From IMG/VR virus record IMGVR_UViG_3300009788_002550, positions 1 to 25,510 of that record: a DNA stretch of 25,510 bases. One strand, written 5' to 3'. Position numbers and translations under genes: made by a program. This stretch comes from a virus. Under the pieces are notes generated by a model that had not been told where the DNA came from, did no database searches, and saw only the letters and a list, made by a program, of their open reading frames with translations. Shown piece by piece: positions 1 through 8,194 of this stretch. Every line of letters begins with the position of its first letter. Position 1 is the first letter of the stretch.

Positions 1-1
1 A

Positions 2-190
2 GGTGGTTCCATGGCCGATTGGGCCAAGTGGAACCGTGCTCTTGCGTCCGATGAAATCCAACTCCTTTACGAACGTCCCAACGCGATCCTGGAACGCAAG
101 TCTAGGGTTTTGCCAGTGGCGACGGCGGCACCTCCAGCAGCCGGCAATCCGTGGAACTATTACGCACAACAAGCGACATTGGTAGGGTAA
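2..190 (+). CDS. LamG-like (concanavalin jelly-roll) protein, 3' end only
   Basis: The reading frame is open from the left edge of the window to a TAA at 188-190, and no start is visible, so this is the C-terminus of a longer gene. The segment WNRALASDEIQLLYERPNAI matches the typical last strand and helix of LamG/concanavalin-like jelly-roll domains, which usually end in WNRALSADEI followed by LY. Such domains bind carbohydrate or act as structural modules in phage adhesins. About 25 linker-like residues rich in Ala and Pro follow the domain. The next gene starts 4 bases after the stop, so they are probably co-transcribed. That the missing part belongs to a tail or adhesion protein is inferred from the domain and from the tailspike gene downstream. 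Confidence 0.7.
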   Translation, partial: GGSMADWAKWNRALASDEIQLLYERPNAILERKSRVLPVATAAPPAAGNPWNYYAQQATLVG

Positions 191-194
191 CCAC

Positions 195-3100
195 ATGGCG
201 AACATTTGGATCGATGTCGACACGGCCGTGACGGTGCCAGTGAACGTGATGCCGTTGATCGACGATACGGATTTCAAGTCGCGGGAGGAATCGGTTACCT
301 ACAACCAGGCGGGTATGGACCTGGTGTGGAATTCCGTGTCTACGGCGGGTGTCCAAACGCAGACAGCCGTCACCCCGACAGACACGGGGGGCGATTACGA
401 TTGGGTCAACGTCGGCAACGGGATGTATAACATCGAGATTCCGGCAAGCGGCGGCGCTTCGATCAATAATGACGCCGAAGGCTTTGGGTGGTTCTCAGGA
501 TTTGCGACGGGTATCTTGCCGTGGTCTGGTCCGGTTGTCGGGTTTCGGGCTGCTGGCCTGAATAACCTATTGATCGATTCCGCATTCTCAACAACGCGAG
601 GACTGACGGGCACGGCGGTTCCGGCTGTTGCTGCTGATGGAGCGGGTGGACTACCGATCAGCGATGCTGGTGGGCTGGATCTCGACACACTATTGGGCAC
701 TCTAACCAGCCTGGCTGCTGCACCTCGCAGCGCCAACCTTCTTGATCAACTCAAGACTGTGATCGCTGTAATCGAGAGCCAGCGAGACGCGCATACACAC
801 CAGCCAGGAACCGGTAGCATCTTGTTCGTTGATGGAACGAACGGTACCACGCATGCCGGCGGAGGAGACGGCGGGGTAAGTAATCCGTACCTTTCGAGGC
901 AGGACGCACACGACAATGCCGGTACCGACTACGGTCACGACCTCTATATCCTTGTAGCGGGAGCAGCCGCATCGACGTCAGTCTACAGCGAGGATTCGAC
1001 TATTTCTAACGGCTATTCTCTATTCCGAGGTCCCGGCCGTGACTTATCACTGATGCCGACAGCGAACAACACTGTCGCGTTTACCGTGACGGGGGATGGC
1101 GCAGAGCTGTCTGGGTTCCAGATTGACGACTTCAACGGTACGGGATCGCAAGTCGGGGTACAAATCACGGATGCGGACTTCGCAAACGTTCACCACGTGT
1201 GGTTCAACGAGACGCGAGGCGACGGCGTCAACATACTCCGTGGGAGCAATTGCCAAATCGAGTCGAACCATTTCGACGGGACGGGAGTTGCTGCTTCCGG
1301 GCAGGGAATACACATTGTTGGCACGGCTGGAGCCAGCAGTGATAACTCGCTCTGCAACAATCACCTCGCCAATACAGGTGGTGATTCGATTCTAATCGAG
1401 GATGGAACGACCAACGATACCGAGATCCACCACAATACGATCCACAACGCGGGGGGCTGGGGTGTTAACGTAGGGGCGAGTTCCACAGATGCACAAGTCC
1501 ACAGCAACATTCTCGGGAACAATACCAGCGGAGACATTCAGGACAACGGAACGACGACAATTGAGAAGAACAATGTATCGTGGCTCTCGTCAACTGTGGA
1601 GGGCAGGACGCTCGACGTAACGGACACTGGATTGGTGAGCCTTGCCGCCACTGGCCTTGATGCCATAGTATCCACGGCAACGGGAATGGTCGAAATCGCC
1701 AAGGCTATTTGGGACCGACTACTGACGGCAGCGACACACAACATACCCGGTTCCGCCGGCCGTCGGTTGAGAGACCTTGCCTCGCAGATAATAGGGACGT
1801 TCGACGTGGTGTCGGCAACGGCAAACACCGTTACGCTCGATGCTACAGCAAGCGCAGTGGATGGCAGCTACGATCCATCGCAGATACTTATTACCGAAGG
1901 AACTGGATCAGGGCAAGTACGGGGAATCCTCGAATACTTCGGTGGCGCAGGCAATGGCAATGCGGCCAAGACTGCCATTCTCGATCGGGATTGGAAAGTA
2001 GTTCCAGACGGGACGTCCACGGTCGTTGTCATTGCACAGGACGGGCGCATGTCGACGAACGAAGGTCAAGTGCGTGCTGGGTCAACGACAACGGCGACAC
2101 TAAACGCCCTATCTCCGGCGGCTGATATTTCTGGGCAGACGCTTCAATTCCTCTCTGGGACGGGGCAGGATCAATCGGCACTGATTGTCTCTTATTCCGA
2201 TCCGGTAGCGACGTTTAAGGCATTGGATGTTGCCGTGGATGACACGACAGGCTACCAATTGCTGCCGACTGGGATGGTGTCTCTCGAAGCGATAAACAAC
2301 GATTTGCAATCGGCGATCGACCTGAAGGACTTTGCCGACGCTGGCTACGATCCAGGAACCAATAAGGTGCAAGGTGTCGTGCTGGTAGATACAGCTACAA
2401 CTGTGACAGTTCTCCGTGATGAGGTCGAGCGACTCCACGGCATCAGTAGGTGGCCGATCTACGGAGACGACAAGCTGTTTGCGGCTGGAGCTGGAGACAA
2501 CGGACGAAGTCGGGGACCGTGCATCGTTTGGGACGGAACCAGTTCATGGGTGTTGTACTATGTCGCTTTGGATTCTGGCAAGAACATTATCCGACGGCGG
2601 ACGAGCACGGATGGCAAAACATCATGGTCGGCTGGCACGACGGTACTGGAAGGATCTGTTGGGGGCTGGGACTCCGTTGGAGGAGTGTGGGCACCGCGCG
2701 TCTGGCGTGAAGGTGCTGGTGATTGGCGGATGCTCTATACGTCGAAGCAAGCCGACACGATCATCGCAACGGGATACGCGACCAGTGCGGACGGAATCAC
2801 GTGGGTGAAAGAAGCAACGAACCCGGTGTTGATACCGACGCTGACTTGGGAGCGAGATTCAGTGGAAGTGACCGGCGTCATCAAGATCGCCTCAACTTAC
2901 TACGCTTGGTACACGACGCTCATAACGGGTTCGCATGAGCCGGCGTCCGATCGGAAGATCGGGTACGCGACCAGCACGGATCTAATCACCTGGACGAAGG
3001 GCGGCGACCCAGTTTTCGGCGACACCGACAACCTGTCGCACCGCCAGCCGTATTACGGCTACTATAGCCCGTCCCCATTCCGAAACGGCTCGGGCTACTA

Positions 3101-3740
3101 CTACCTTGCCGTCGGTGTCTATGGCGCGAATAACGACTACACGCGGTTTGAACTATGGGAGTCCTACGAGCCGACGTTTGATCCTGATATCCGACGCCGG
3201 GTAGCTACCTTCCAGTCAGTTTCCAACGACGGCACGTCCTACCCGAAACGGGATGTCGACATCATCACGTTTGCGACCGATGACATTGGACGAGATACAT
3301 TCGTGGAGACGTCAGGCGAAATACGTTGTTATTTTGGAGCGAATCACAACGGTGTTTGGTCTACCGGACTATGCACGAAACCGACAATGGAGGACGCATT
3401 ACGATGGGTGCCGGCTATTCAAGATCCGGTCCTTGACGCCTTGCCGCATACGAGGTGGTCGATAGCTGCGGAGGCGGCGGAGGCGGATGTTTTGACGCAA
3501 GTCAATGCGGCCCTCGATACGGCAATCGCAGAGCTGGGGGTGGCTCAGCCGGCGATCACGCCGACGTTACGGACCGCCGTCATGCTCATGTACATGGCGC
3601 TTCGCAATGATTTGGACGTGAATACGAGCGACGACCCGGATAAGCTCAAGATTAAGAACGACGCGGGAACCGTCATCGCACAGAAGACACTAACGGACGA
3701 CGGCGACGATTACAATGAAGCGAAGATGGTGTCAGGATAA
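195..3740 (+). CDS. Large tailspike / receptor-binding-like protein: beta-helix plus GH43-like propeller
   Basis: This is a multidomain protein of 1181 residues. Residues 1-120 form a beta-rich N-terminal domain, with a YDWVNVGNGMYNIEIPASG segment, that plausibly anchors it to the virion. Residues about 205-460 look like a right-handed parallel beta-helix: repeated short strands with Asn ladders such as NNHLANTGGDSILI and HHNTIHNAGGWGVNV, as in tailspikes and carbohydrate-active enzymes. Residues about 755-1075 carry three blades of a five-bladed GH43/GH32-type propeller, marked by GYATSADGITW and GYATSTDLITW. The last 80 residues, with paired TDDGDDYNEAKM, are probably a tip or assembly domain. 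The protein may bind or cleave host surface glycans. I cannot assign catalytic acids with certainty, so it could be binding only. The ATG follows a GGTAGGG stretch. Confidence 0.75.
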   Translation: MANIWIDVDTAVTVPVNVMPLIDDTDFKSREESVTYNQAGMDLVWNSVSTAGVQTQTAVTPTDTGGDYDWVNVGNGMYNIEIPASGGASINNDAEGFGWFSGFATGILPWSGPVVGFRAAGLNNLLIDSAFSTTRGLTGTAVPAVAADGAGGLPISDAGGLDLDTLLGTLTSLAAAPRSANLLDQLKTVIAVIESQRDAHTHQPGTGSILFVDGTNGTTHAGGGDGGVSNPYLSRQDAHDNAGTDYGHDLYILVAGAAASTSVYSEDSTISNGYSLFRGPGRDLSLMPTANNTVAFTVTGDGAELSGFQIDDFNGTGSQVGVQITDADFANVHHVWFNETRGDGVNILRGSNCQIESNHFDGTGVAASGQGIHIVGTAGASSDNSLCNNHLANTGGDSILIEDGTTNDTEIHHNTIHNAGGWGVNVGASSTDAQVHSNILGNNTSGDIQDNGTTTIEKNNVSWLSSTVEGRTLDVTDTGLVSLAATGLDAIVSTATGMVEIAKAIWDRLLTAATHNIPGSAGRRLRDLASQIIGTFDVVSATANTVTLDATASAVDGSYDPSQILITEGTGSGQVRGILEYFGGAGNGNAAKTAILDRDWKVVPDGTSTVVVIAQDGRMSTNEGQVRAGSTTTATLNALSPAADISGQTLQFLSGTGQDQSALIVSYSDPVATFKALDVAVDDTTGYQLLPTGMVSLEAINNDLQSAIDLKDFADAGYDPGTNKVQGVVLVDTATTVTVLRDEVERLHGISRWPIYGDDKLFAAGAGDNGRSRGPCIVWDGTSSWVLYYVALDSGKNIIRRRTSTDGKTSWSAGTTVLEGSVGGWDSVGGVWAPRVWREGAGDWRMLYTSKQADTIIATGYATSADGITWVKEATNPVLIPTLTWERDSVEVTGVIKIASTYYAWYTTLITGSHEPASDRKIGYATSTDLITWTKGGDPVFGDTDNLSHRQPYYGYYSPSPFRNGSGYYYLAVGVYGANNDYTRFELWESYEPTFDPDIRRRVATFQSVSNDGTSYPKRDVDIITFATDDIGRDTFVETSGEIRCYFGANHNGVWSTGLCTKPTMEDALRWVPAIQDPVLDALPHTRWSIAAEAAEADVLTQVNAALDTAIAELGVAQPAITPTLRTAVMLMYMALRNDLDVNTSDDPDKLKIKNDAGTVIAQKTLTDDGDDYNEAKMVSG

Positions 3741-4018
3741 TGGCTCTTGATACCCAAGAAAAAAGAATGAACATGGTCGGCGTGGCCCGACCGTATCTGC
3801 GGAGCAAGCTACCCGGGGATAAAGATCAGCAGTGGCGGGTTGCTTCCGGTAATGCTTACGGCGGGAATGCGGTTGCGTTGCCGTCGGTTGCGCGCGACTT
3901 TGTTGTGGTTGCATCGAACGACCGGCAACGAACGGGCCCCATGGTAATGAATGGCAATAGCCGGCCGGGTGCGCAAGTCATGGGCAATAGCCCGTTGGTA
4001 GGAGCCGAAGTAATCTGA
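3740..4018 (+). CDS. Small phage protein of unknown function, probably virion-associated
   Basis: This 92-residue protein has an ATG that shares one base with the stop of the tailspike gene (TAATG), indicating translational coupling. The N-terminal DTQEKRMNMVGVARPYL stretch resembles the opening of small phage proteins that often sit beside tail-fibre genes and begin with a KR-S-hydrophobic-P pattern. No enzyme motif, signal peptide or membrane segment is seen. The rest is Gly/Ala/Asn-rich with several NS or NG turns (GNAYGGN, MNGNSRPG, MGNSPLVG), which suggests a small beta-structured or extended protein. Its role is unknown. Its position between the tailspike and the gp36-like gene makes a structural role more likely than a regulatory one. 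Confidence 0.6.
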   Translation: MALDTQEKRMNMVGVARPYLRSKLPGDKDQQWRVASGNAYGGNAVALPSVARDFVVVASNDRQRTGPMVMNGNSRPGAQVMGNSPLVGAEVI

Positions 4019-4033
4019 TAGGAGTGCTGAGCG

Positions 4034-4876
4034 ATGGCAATAATCGGAAAGGTCGAGATCCTCGAAGGCGCTAGCGTGCCTTTGCTGTCGCGTGTGCGAG
4101 CCTATGACGGTGGCTTCCTCGTTCAGGCCGACGTTAGTTCCATTGCCTATCAGGTAGACGACCTTGACTATCCAACGGTGACCGGTGCAACCGGTGCCCT
4201 ACTGGCGAGCAACGTGGTCTTCGACACGCTCCAGACGGGCGACCTATGGACTGAGGATAGTACGGGCTATAACTTCGCGTGGACTCCCCCTGCATCGCTG
4301 CTTCCAGGGGCACCTTCTGCTGGTGGTCGCAAGTTTTACCAGGTCGAAGTTGCCATAACGCCGGCCACGTCTTCCAACAAAATTATGCTTGTTTGGATTA
4401 TCTCGGTCCTCAACACACACAGTGGCTCGTCTGGCGTAACCGACCCTGACGCCTATTCAGGCATCGGTTACTGTAATCGGAACGACATTGAGTTGATGTT
4501 CGGCCGGGCCAACGTCGCCCAGTGGTCCGACTTGGAGAATACCGCCGACAGTCAGCTTGGCTTCACGCGAGTGTCGAGAGCGATTGAAGTGGCGCAAGAG
4601 ACCATAGATAACTCGCTTCGCGACGGTCGATATGTGATTCCGTTTGGATCACCGCCTATCGCCATAGTGAACATCGCCGCGACGTTGGCGGGCGTGTGGC
4701 TGTACGAGTCTCGGGGTATAGAGGACTTCGACGAGGACACGGGGGCCGCGACACACAAGCTAAGCGGCCACAAGCGAATGGCGATGCATACGCTTAGCGA
4801 GATCCGTGGAGTGAAGCAAAGTCTTGACGCCCCGACCACTGCACGGTCGGGGGCAACGGTACCTTTTGTAGGATGA
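4034..4876 (+). CDS. Mu gp36-like (DUF1320) head-tail connector with an N-terminal beta domain
   Basis: This 280-residue protein has two parts. Residues about 145-265 match the DUF1320/Mu gp36 family: YCNRNDIELMFGRANVAQW at the start, then RAIEVAQETIDNSLRDGRYV, the IP-F-P segment (VIPFGSPPIAIVNIAATLAG), and a C-terminal helix ending around GVKQSLD. In Mu-like phages gp36 lies in the head-tail joining region. Residues 1-130 are an added beta-rich domain (VFDTLQTGDLWTEDSTGYNF, FYQVEVAI), about as long again as the usual 140-residue family member. It resembles N-terminal domains of phage baseplate or tail proteins only in general character. An AGGAG site (4020-4024) precedes the ATG. The gene lies upstream of terminase rather than after the capsid gene as in Mu. 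Confidence 0.75.
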   Translation: MAIIGKVEILEGASVPLLSRVRAYDGGFLVQADVSSIAYQVDDLDYPTVTGATGALLASNVVFDTLQTGDLWTEDSTGYNFAWTPPASLLPGAPSAGGRKFYQVEVAITPATSSNKIMLVWIISVLNTHSGSSGVTDPDAYSGIGYCNRNDIELMFGRANVAQWSDLENTADSQLGFTRVSRAIEVAQETIDNSLRDGRYVIPFGSPPIAIVNIAATLAGVWLYESRGIEDFDEDTGAATHKLSGHKRMAMHTLSEIRGVKQSLDAPTTARSGATVPFVG

Positions 4877-4880
4877 GAAT

Positions 4881-5090
4881 ATGACACACGAAGAACTGGC
4901 CGCCCTGAATAATGCTCGGGAATTCGTAGCTGGCGAGTACAAGCCAGGATCGACATTGGATGTCAAGTACGCGGTGCCGATGGTGAGTGCGTTGCTTGAT
5001 ATGTTAAGCCTGCGTGGCGCCATGGCCGAGTCAATTGAATCCGATTCGGATGAGAGCGGTTCGCCGATTCCGGAGCCGCAACCCGAGTAG
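4881..5090 (+). CDS. Small hypothetical phage protein
   Basis: This 69-residue protein starts 4 bases after the gp36-like gene. Residues 1-50 look helical (THEELAALNNAREFVAGEY, then VPMVSALLDMLSLRGAM). The tail is acidic and low in complexity (ESIESDSDESGSPIPEPQPE), probably disordered. I recognise no family. The tight spacing to both neighbours (4 and 5 bases) and its place directly before the terminase genes suggest a role in packaging or capsid assembly, but that is inferred from position alone. Coding is supported by a continuous open frame that fills the gap between two confident neighbours. Confidence 0.55.
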   Translation: MTHEELAALNNAREFVAGEYKPGSTLDVKYAVPMVSALLDMLSLRGAMAESIESDSDESGSPIPEPQPE

Positions 5091-5095
5091 GGCAT

Positions 5096-5530
5096 ATGGA
5101 AAACAACGAACCACCAGACGACCCAGAAGATAATAAGTCTGACGAAGGCGGGCTGTTCACTGATCCACATCACGTCAGGGGTGACATGATGATGGTAATT
5201 AGTGCGATGAAGTCGGGTTATCACATCGATGATTCAATGCGTAAGCTGGCTACAGACACGGCCGTGAAACTGATGGAGAACAAGAAGGAGCGAATTCAGG
5301 CCACTGGGGTGAGGGCGTTTGCCGAAATCGAGCGATTGAGCATGGAACGCGAGGATCGACTTTCAAAGGCAGATAAAGAAGCGGGCAACGAGGCAGGGAG
5401 AAGCATTTTCGATATAGCATCGGAGCAAGCCGACGCTATGGACCTTACCATTTTGGCGCCTGGTGCCATACGGGCGAATGGTCGCCATAACGGCAAGGCG
5501 AATGGAAACGGAAATGGGCATGCTGACTAA
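5096..5530 (+). CDS. Hypothetical protein in the small-terminase position
   Basis: This 144-residue protein lies immediately upstream of, and overlapping, the large terminase gene, where a terminase small subunit is usually encoded. Residues 1-20 are acidic and disordered (ENNEPPDDPEDNKSDEGG). Residues about 45-110 are strongly helical and charged (MRKLATDTAVKLMENKKER, then EIERLSMEREDRLSKADKE), suggesting a coiled coil or helical oligomer. The tail is rich in Gly, Asn and His. No clear helix-turn-helix is seen, so the small-terminase role is inferred from position and helical character. A DNA-binding assembly factor of another kind is equally possible. Confidence 0.6.
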   Translation: MENNEPPDDPEDNKSDEGGLFTDPHHVRGDMMMVISAMKSGYHIDDSMRKLATDTAVKLMENKKERIQATGVRAFAEIERLSMEREDRLSKADKEAGNEAGRSIFDIASEQADAMDLTILAPGAIRANGRHNGKANGNGNGHAD

Positions 5531-6833
5531 AGCTTGGACACAACTGCGGCCACATGCAGGACAGGCGGCATTGTGGTCATGCGAAGAGCGTTTCGTTGCC
5601 GTGCCGGCTGGTAGGGGCTCGGGTAAGACCGAATTAGCTAAGCGGCGACTTGTGCGGTTCCTGCCAATCCTTAAGCCATGGCCGAACCCTCAGTACTTTT
5701 ACGGCGCGCCCACCCGGAATCAGGCGAAGCGGATTGCCTGGAATGATCTCAAGAATCTTATTCCGGATAGCTGGAAGGCGGAGGTGCGTGAAGGCGAGTT
5801 GCGGATTGTCACGGTGTTTGGCTCGTCGGTGTGTATCATTGGCATGGACAACCCCGCGAGAGTGGAGGGTGTTCAATGGGACGGCTGCGTCCTGGATGAG
5901 TCTTGCGATCTGAAGCCGGGTTTATTTGATAGGTCAATTCGCCCGGCGTTGGTTCACAGAGTCGGTTGGTGTTGGCGTATTGGGGTACCGAAGCGGCAAG
6001 GGCCGGGCGCCAGGGACTTCCGGGCGTTTTACGAGTCAGCTTCGGCAGGCGAGTTCCCGGAGGCCACTGGATTCACTTGGCCTAGCTCTGACATCTTGCC
6101 GCCCGAAGCGTTAGCAGCAGCCAAAGCGTCAATGGACCCGAAGGATTATCGGGAGCAATTCGACGCACATTGGGAAACGGCCGGTGGCCAGGCGTTTCAT
6201 TCATTCGATCGCGACTACAACGTTAGGCCGTGTAGCTATTCACCAAAGAAGACGATCATTGTCGGCAGTGATTTTAACGTGGACCCGATGGCGTGGGTTA
6301 TCGGTCATCGGTGGCCAGACCATATAGAATGGTTCGACGAGCTATGGATGCGAGACACGAACACCCCAGCCGCGCTGGGTGCATTGGCGGGCAGGTATCC
6401 GGGGCACACAGGCCAGTGGGAATTCTACGGCGATGCGTCGGCGAAAGCACGCAAGACGTCGGCGGCGGCGAGTGACAGAGTGCATATCATGGGACACCCG
6501 AAGTTTCGCGATATGGGTCACACGATCCATTACACCGAGAGCAACCCCCGGGTGGAGAATCGGCTTGCGGCGTGCAATGCGATGTTGTGCAATGCGGCTG
6601 GGGATCGGCGAATGTTCATTGACCCGAGATGCAAGAGATTGATTGACGATCTCGAAGCTAGGTGCTATAAGCCAGGCACGCGAGACTTGGCGGACGTTGG
6701 TGACCTTGGCCACATCACGGACGCGATGGGCTATCCGGTTCACCAGCTCTTCCCGGTTCGAGCCGAGATATTCAGGGAACAACAGACAGTGATTACCAGG
6801 GGCGGCACTACGTCGCCTTACGTTTTTAGATAG
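5520..6833 (+). CDS. terL: Terminase large subunit (DNA-packaging ATPase/nuclease)
   Basis: This is the packaging motor, 437 residues from the chosen start. The ATPase domain has a Walker A motif PAGRGSGKTELAKR near residues 29-42 and a Walker B CVLDES near 123-128. The C-terminal RNase H-like nuclease shows the expected acidic positions: GSDFNVDP near 249-256, FYGDAS near 302-307 and LGHITDAMGY near 396-405. The reading frame is open from a GTG at 5463, but that would overlap the previous gene by 68 bases. ATG 5514 or 5520 overlaps by less and puts the usual TKAW-LRPH-Q opening near the N-terminus; GGAA (5510-5513) lies 6 bases before 5520. Length and motif spacing fit Mu gp28-type and related terminases. 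Confidence 0.93.
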   Translation: MLTKAWTQLRPHAGQAALWSCEERFVAVPAGRGSGKTELAKRRLVRFLPILKPWPNPQYFYGAPTRNQAKRIAWNDLKNLIPDSWKAEVREGELRIVTVFGSSVCIIGMDNPARVEGVQWDGCVLDESCDLKPGLFDRSIRPALVHRVGWCWRIGVPKRQGPGARDFRAFYESASAGEFPEATGFTWPSSDILPPEALAAAKASMDPKDYREQFDAHWETAGGQAFHSFDRDYNVRPCSYSPKKTIIVGSDFNVDPMAWVIGHRWPDHIEWFDELWMRDTNTPAALGALAGRYPGHTGQWEFYGDASAKARKTSAAASDRVHIMGHPKFRDMGHTIHYTESNPRVENRLAACNAMLCNAAGDRRMFIDPRCKRLIDDLEARCYKPGTRDLADVGDLGHITDAMGYPVHQLFPVRAEIFREQQTVITRGGTTSPYVFR

Positions 6834-6841
6834 GTTTCAAT

Positions 6842-8194
6842 ATGCCACTTCCAAAAGCAATAGTCGACTTTTTCAGCCGGAAGCCGACGCAAAAGGAACA
6901 GACCGGCGTACAGGGTGCGCGGACTACCAGCACGGTTTTCAATCTGCTTGGGCCGCAGTCGTCTGCTATCTACTCCACATACAGGACAATAAGGAAACAC
7001 CCTACCGTAGCCATTGGGAGAACGCTAGCTGTAGCGCCGATCTTGGCGGCCGAGTGGTCCATCGAGGCTGGAGAAGACGCACCGGACGGAGCGCAAGACT
7101 TCATAGCTGACCAGTTCCTTGAAGCCAGGCAGCCGCTACTGCGGGACGCGCTGTTGTTCGGATACATCGATTATGGATTTCAGTCGTTCGAGAAAGTGTT
7201 TGAAGAAACCGACGACGGGCGGATTGGAATCAGGAAATTCAAGCCGTTGTTGCCGGATATTACCCATTTGCGCGTTGATCAGGCGACGGGTGCGTTCGAC
7301 GGCGTTAGGCAAGGTGAGGTTATTCTGCCCGTGGAGCATACGTTGCTCTATTCGTTCGCCATTGAAGGGACGAATTGGGGCGGCGTGCCATTGCTGGAAA
7401 ATGTACGAAAGACGTGGATTGAGTGGGAGCAAGCGAACGCGGGAGCGGTAAAATATGACCGCAAGGTCGCCGGGTCGCATTTGGTCGTACACTACCCGCC
7501 GGGGCAGAGCACAGACGTCGAGGGAGCCAAGATTGACAATGTCGTCATTGCGCAGCGGATAATGGATTCACTCGAAGCTGCGGGGTCCGTAGCGATCCCG
7601 AAGCCGGAAGCGGTCGCTTCCGACCTAAATTGCGAAAACGCTGGGTGGGACATCTCGATGTTACAGGATAGCGGTGGTCGACAGCCTACGTTCATCGACC
7701 GGTTGCGATACCTGGATTCTCTGATACTTCGCGGCTTGATATTACCGGAGCGGATTGCACTGGAGGGCCAACACGGCACACTAGCAGAGGCGGGCGAACA
7801 TGCAGACCTGGCCATGACTAACGCAGAGCTAGTACATGAGCAGGTCACCAGGATCACAAATTGGCACGCGGTCGACCAACTGCTAGCGATCAACTGGGGC
7901 GATGCCGCAAGAGGCACGGTCAAGCTTATTCCTTCTCCGATACAGGACTCGAAGCGGCTGTTTTTGAGCGCGGTCTATAAGGCGGTGCTGGCAAACCCAT
8001 CGGGATTCCTGGAAGAGTTCGGCGAAATGGACACCAGTAGTTTGCGGCACAGTCTCGGTGTACCGTCGCTCGAAGAGGGTGACGATCGCCGCTCTGATCC
8101 TATGGCGATTGATGGCGTTGACCCAAACGACCCTGATGCAGCGACGGCACGGAGAGTATTACAGGCAGTTGGGGAAGAGGCGGAGGGCTCCTGA
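6842..8194 (+). CDS. Phage portal protein, DUF935 family (Mu gp29-like)
   Basis: This 450-residue protein matches the Mu gp29/DUF935 portal family. Residues about 40-75 carry YRTIRKHPTVAIGRTLAVAP and an EWSIE strand. Residues about 95-130 carry RDALLFGYIDYGFQSFEKVF, the conserved G-DYGFQ-FE segment of these portals. Later come the Trp-rich TNWGGVPLLENVRKTWIEWE and a clip or stem region. The C-terminus is acidic (LEEGDDRRSDPMAIDGVDP), as is common for portals. Portals form the dodecameric ring at one capsid vertex through which TerL pumps DNA. The gene lies 8 bases after terL and shares one base with the next gene (TGATG). Length is slightly under Mu gp29 (about 500). Confidence 0.9.
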   Translation: MPLPKAIVDFFSRKPTQKEQTGVQGARTTSTVFNLLGPQSSAIYSTYRTIRKHPTVAIGRTLAVAPILAAEWSIEAGEDAPDGAQDFIADQFLEARQPLLRDALLFGYIDYGFQSFEKVFEETDDGRIGIRKFKPLLPDITHLRVDQATGAFDGVRQGEVILPVEHTLLYSFAIEGTNWGGVPLLENVRKTWIEWEQANAGAVKYDRKVAGSHLVVHYPPGQSTDVEGAKIDNVVIAQRIMDSLEAAGSVAIPKPEAVASDLNCENAGWDISMLQDSGGRQPTFIDRLRYLDSLILRGLILPERIALEGQHGTLAEAGEHADLAMTNAELVHEQVTRITNWHAVDQLLAINWGDAARGTVKLIPSPIQDSKRLFLSAVYKAVLANPSGFLEEFGEMDTSSLRHSLGVPSLEEGDDRRSDPMAIDGVDPNDPDAATARRVLQAVGEEAEGS

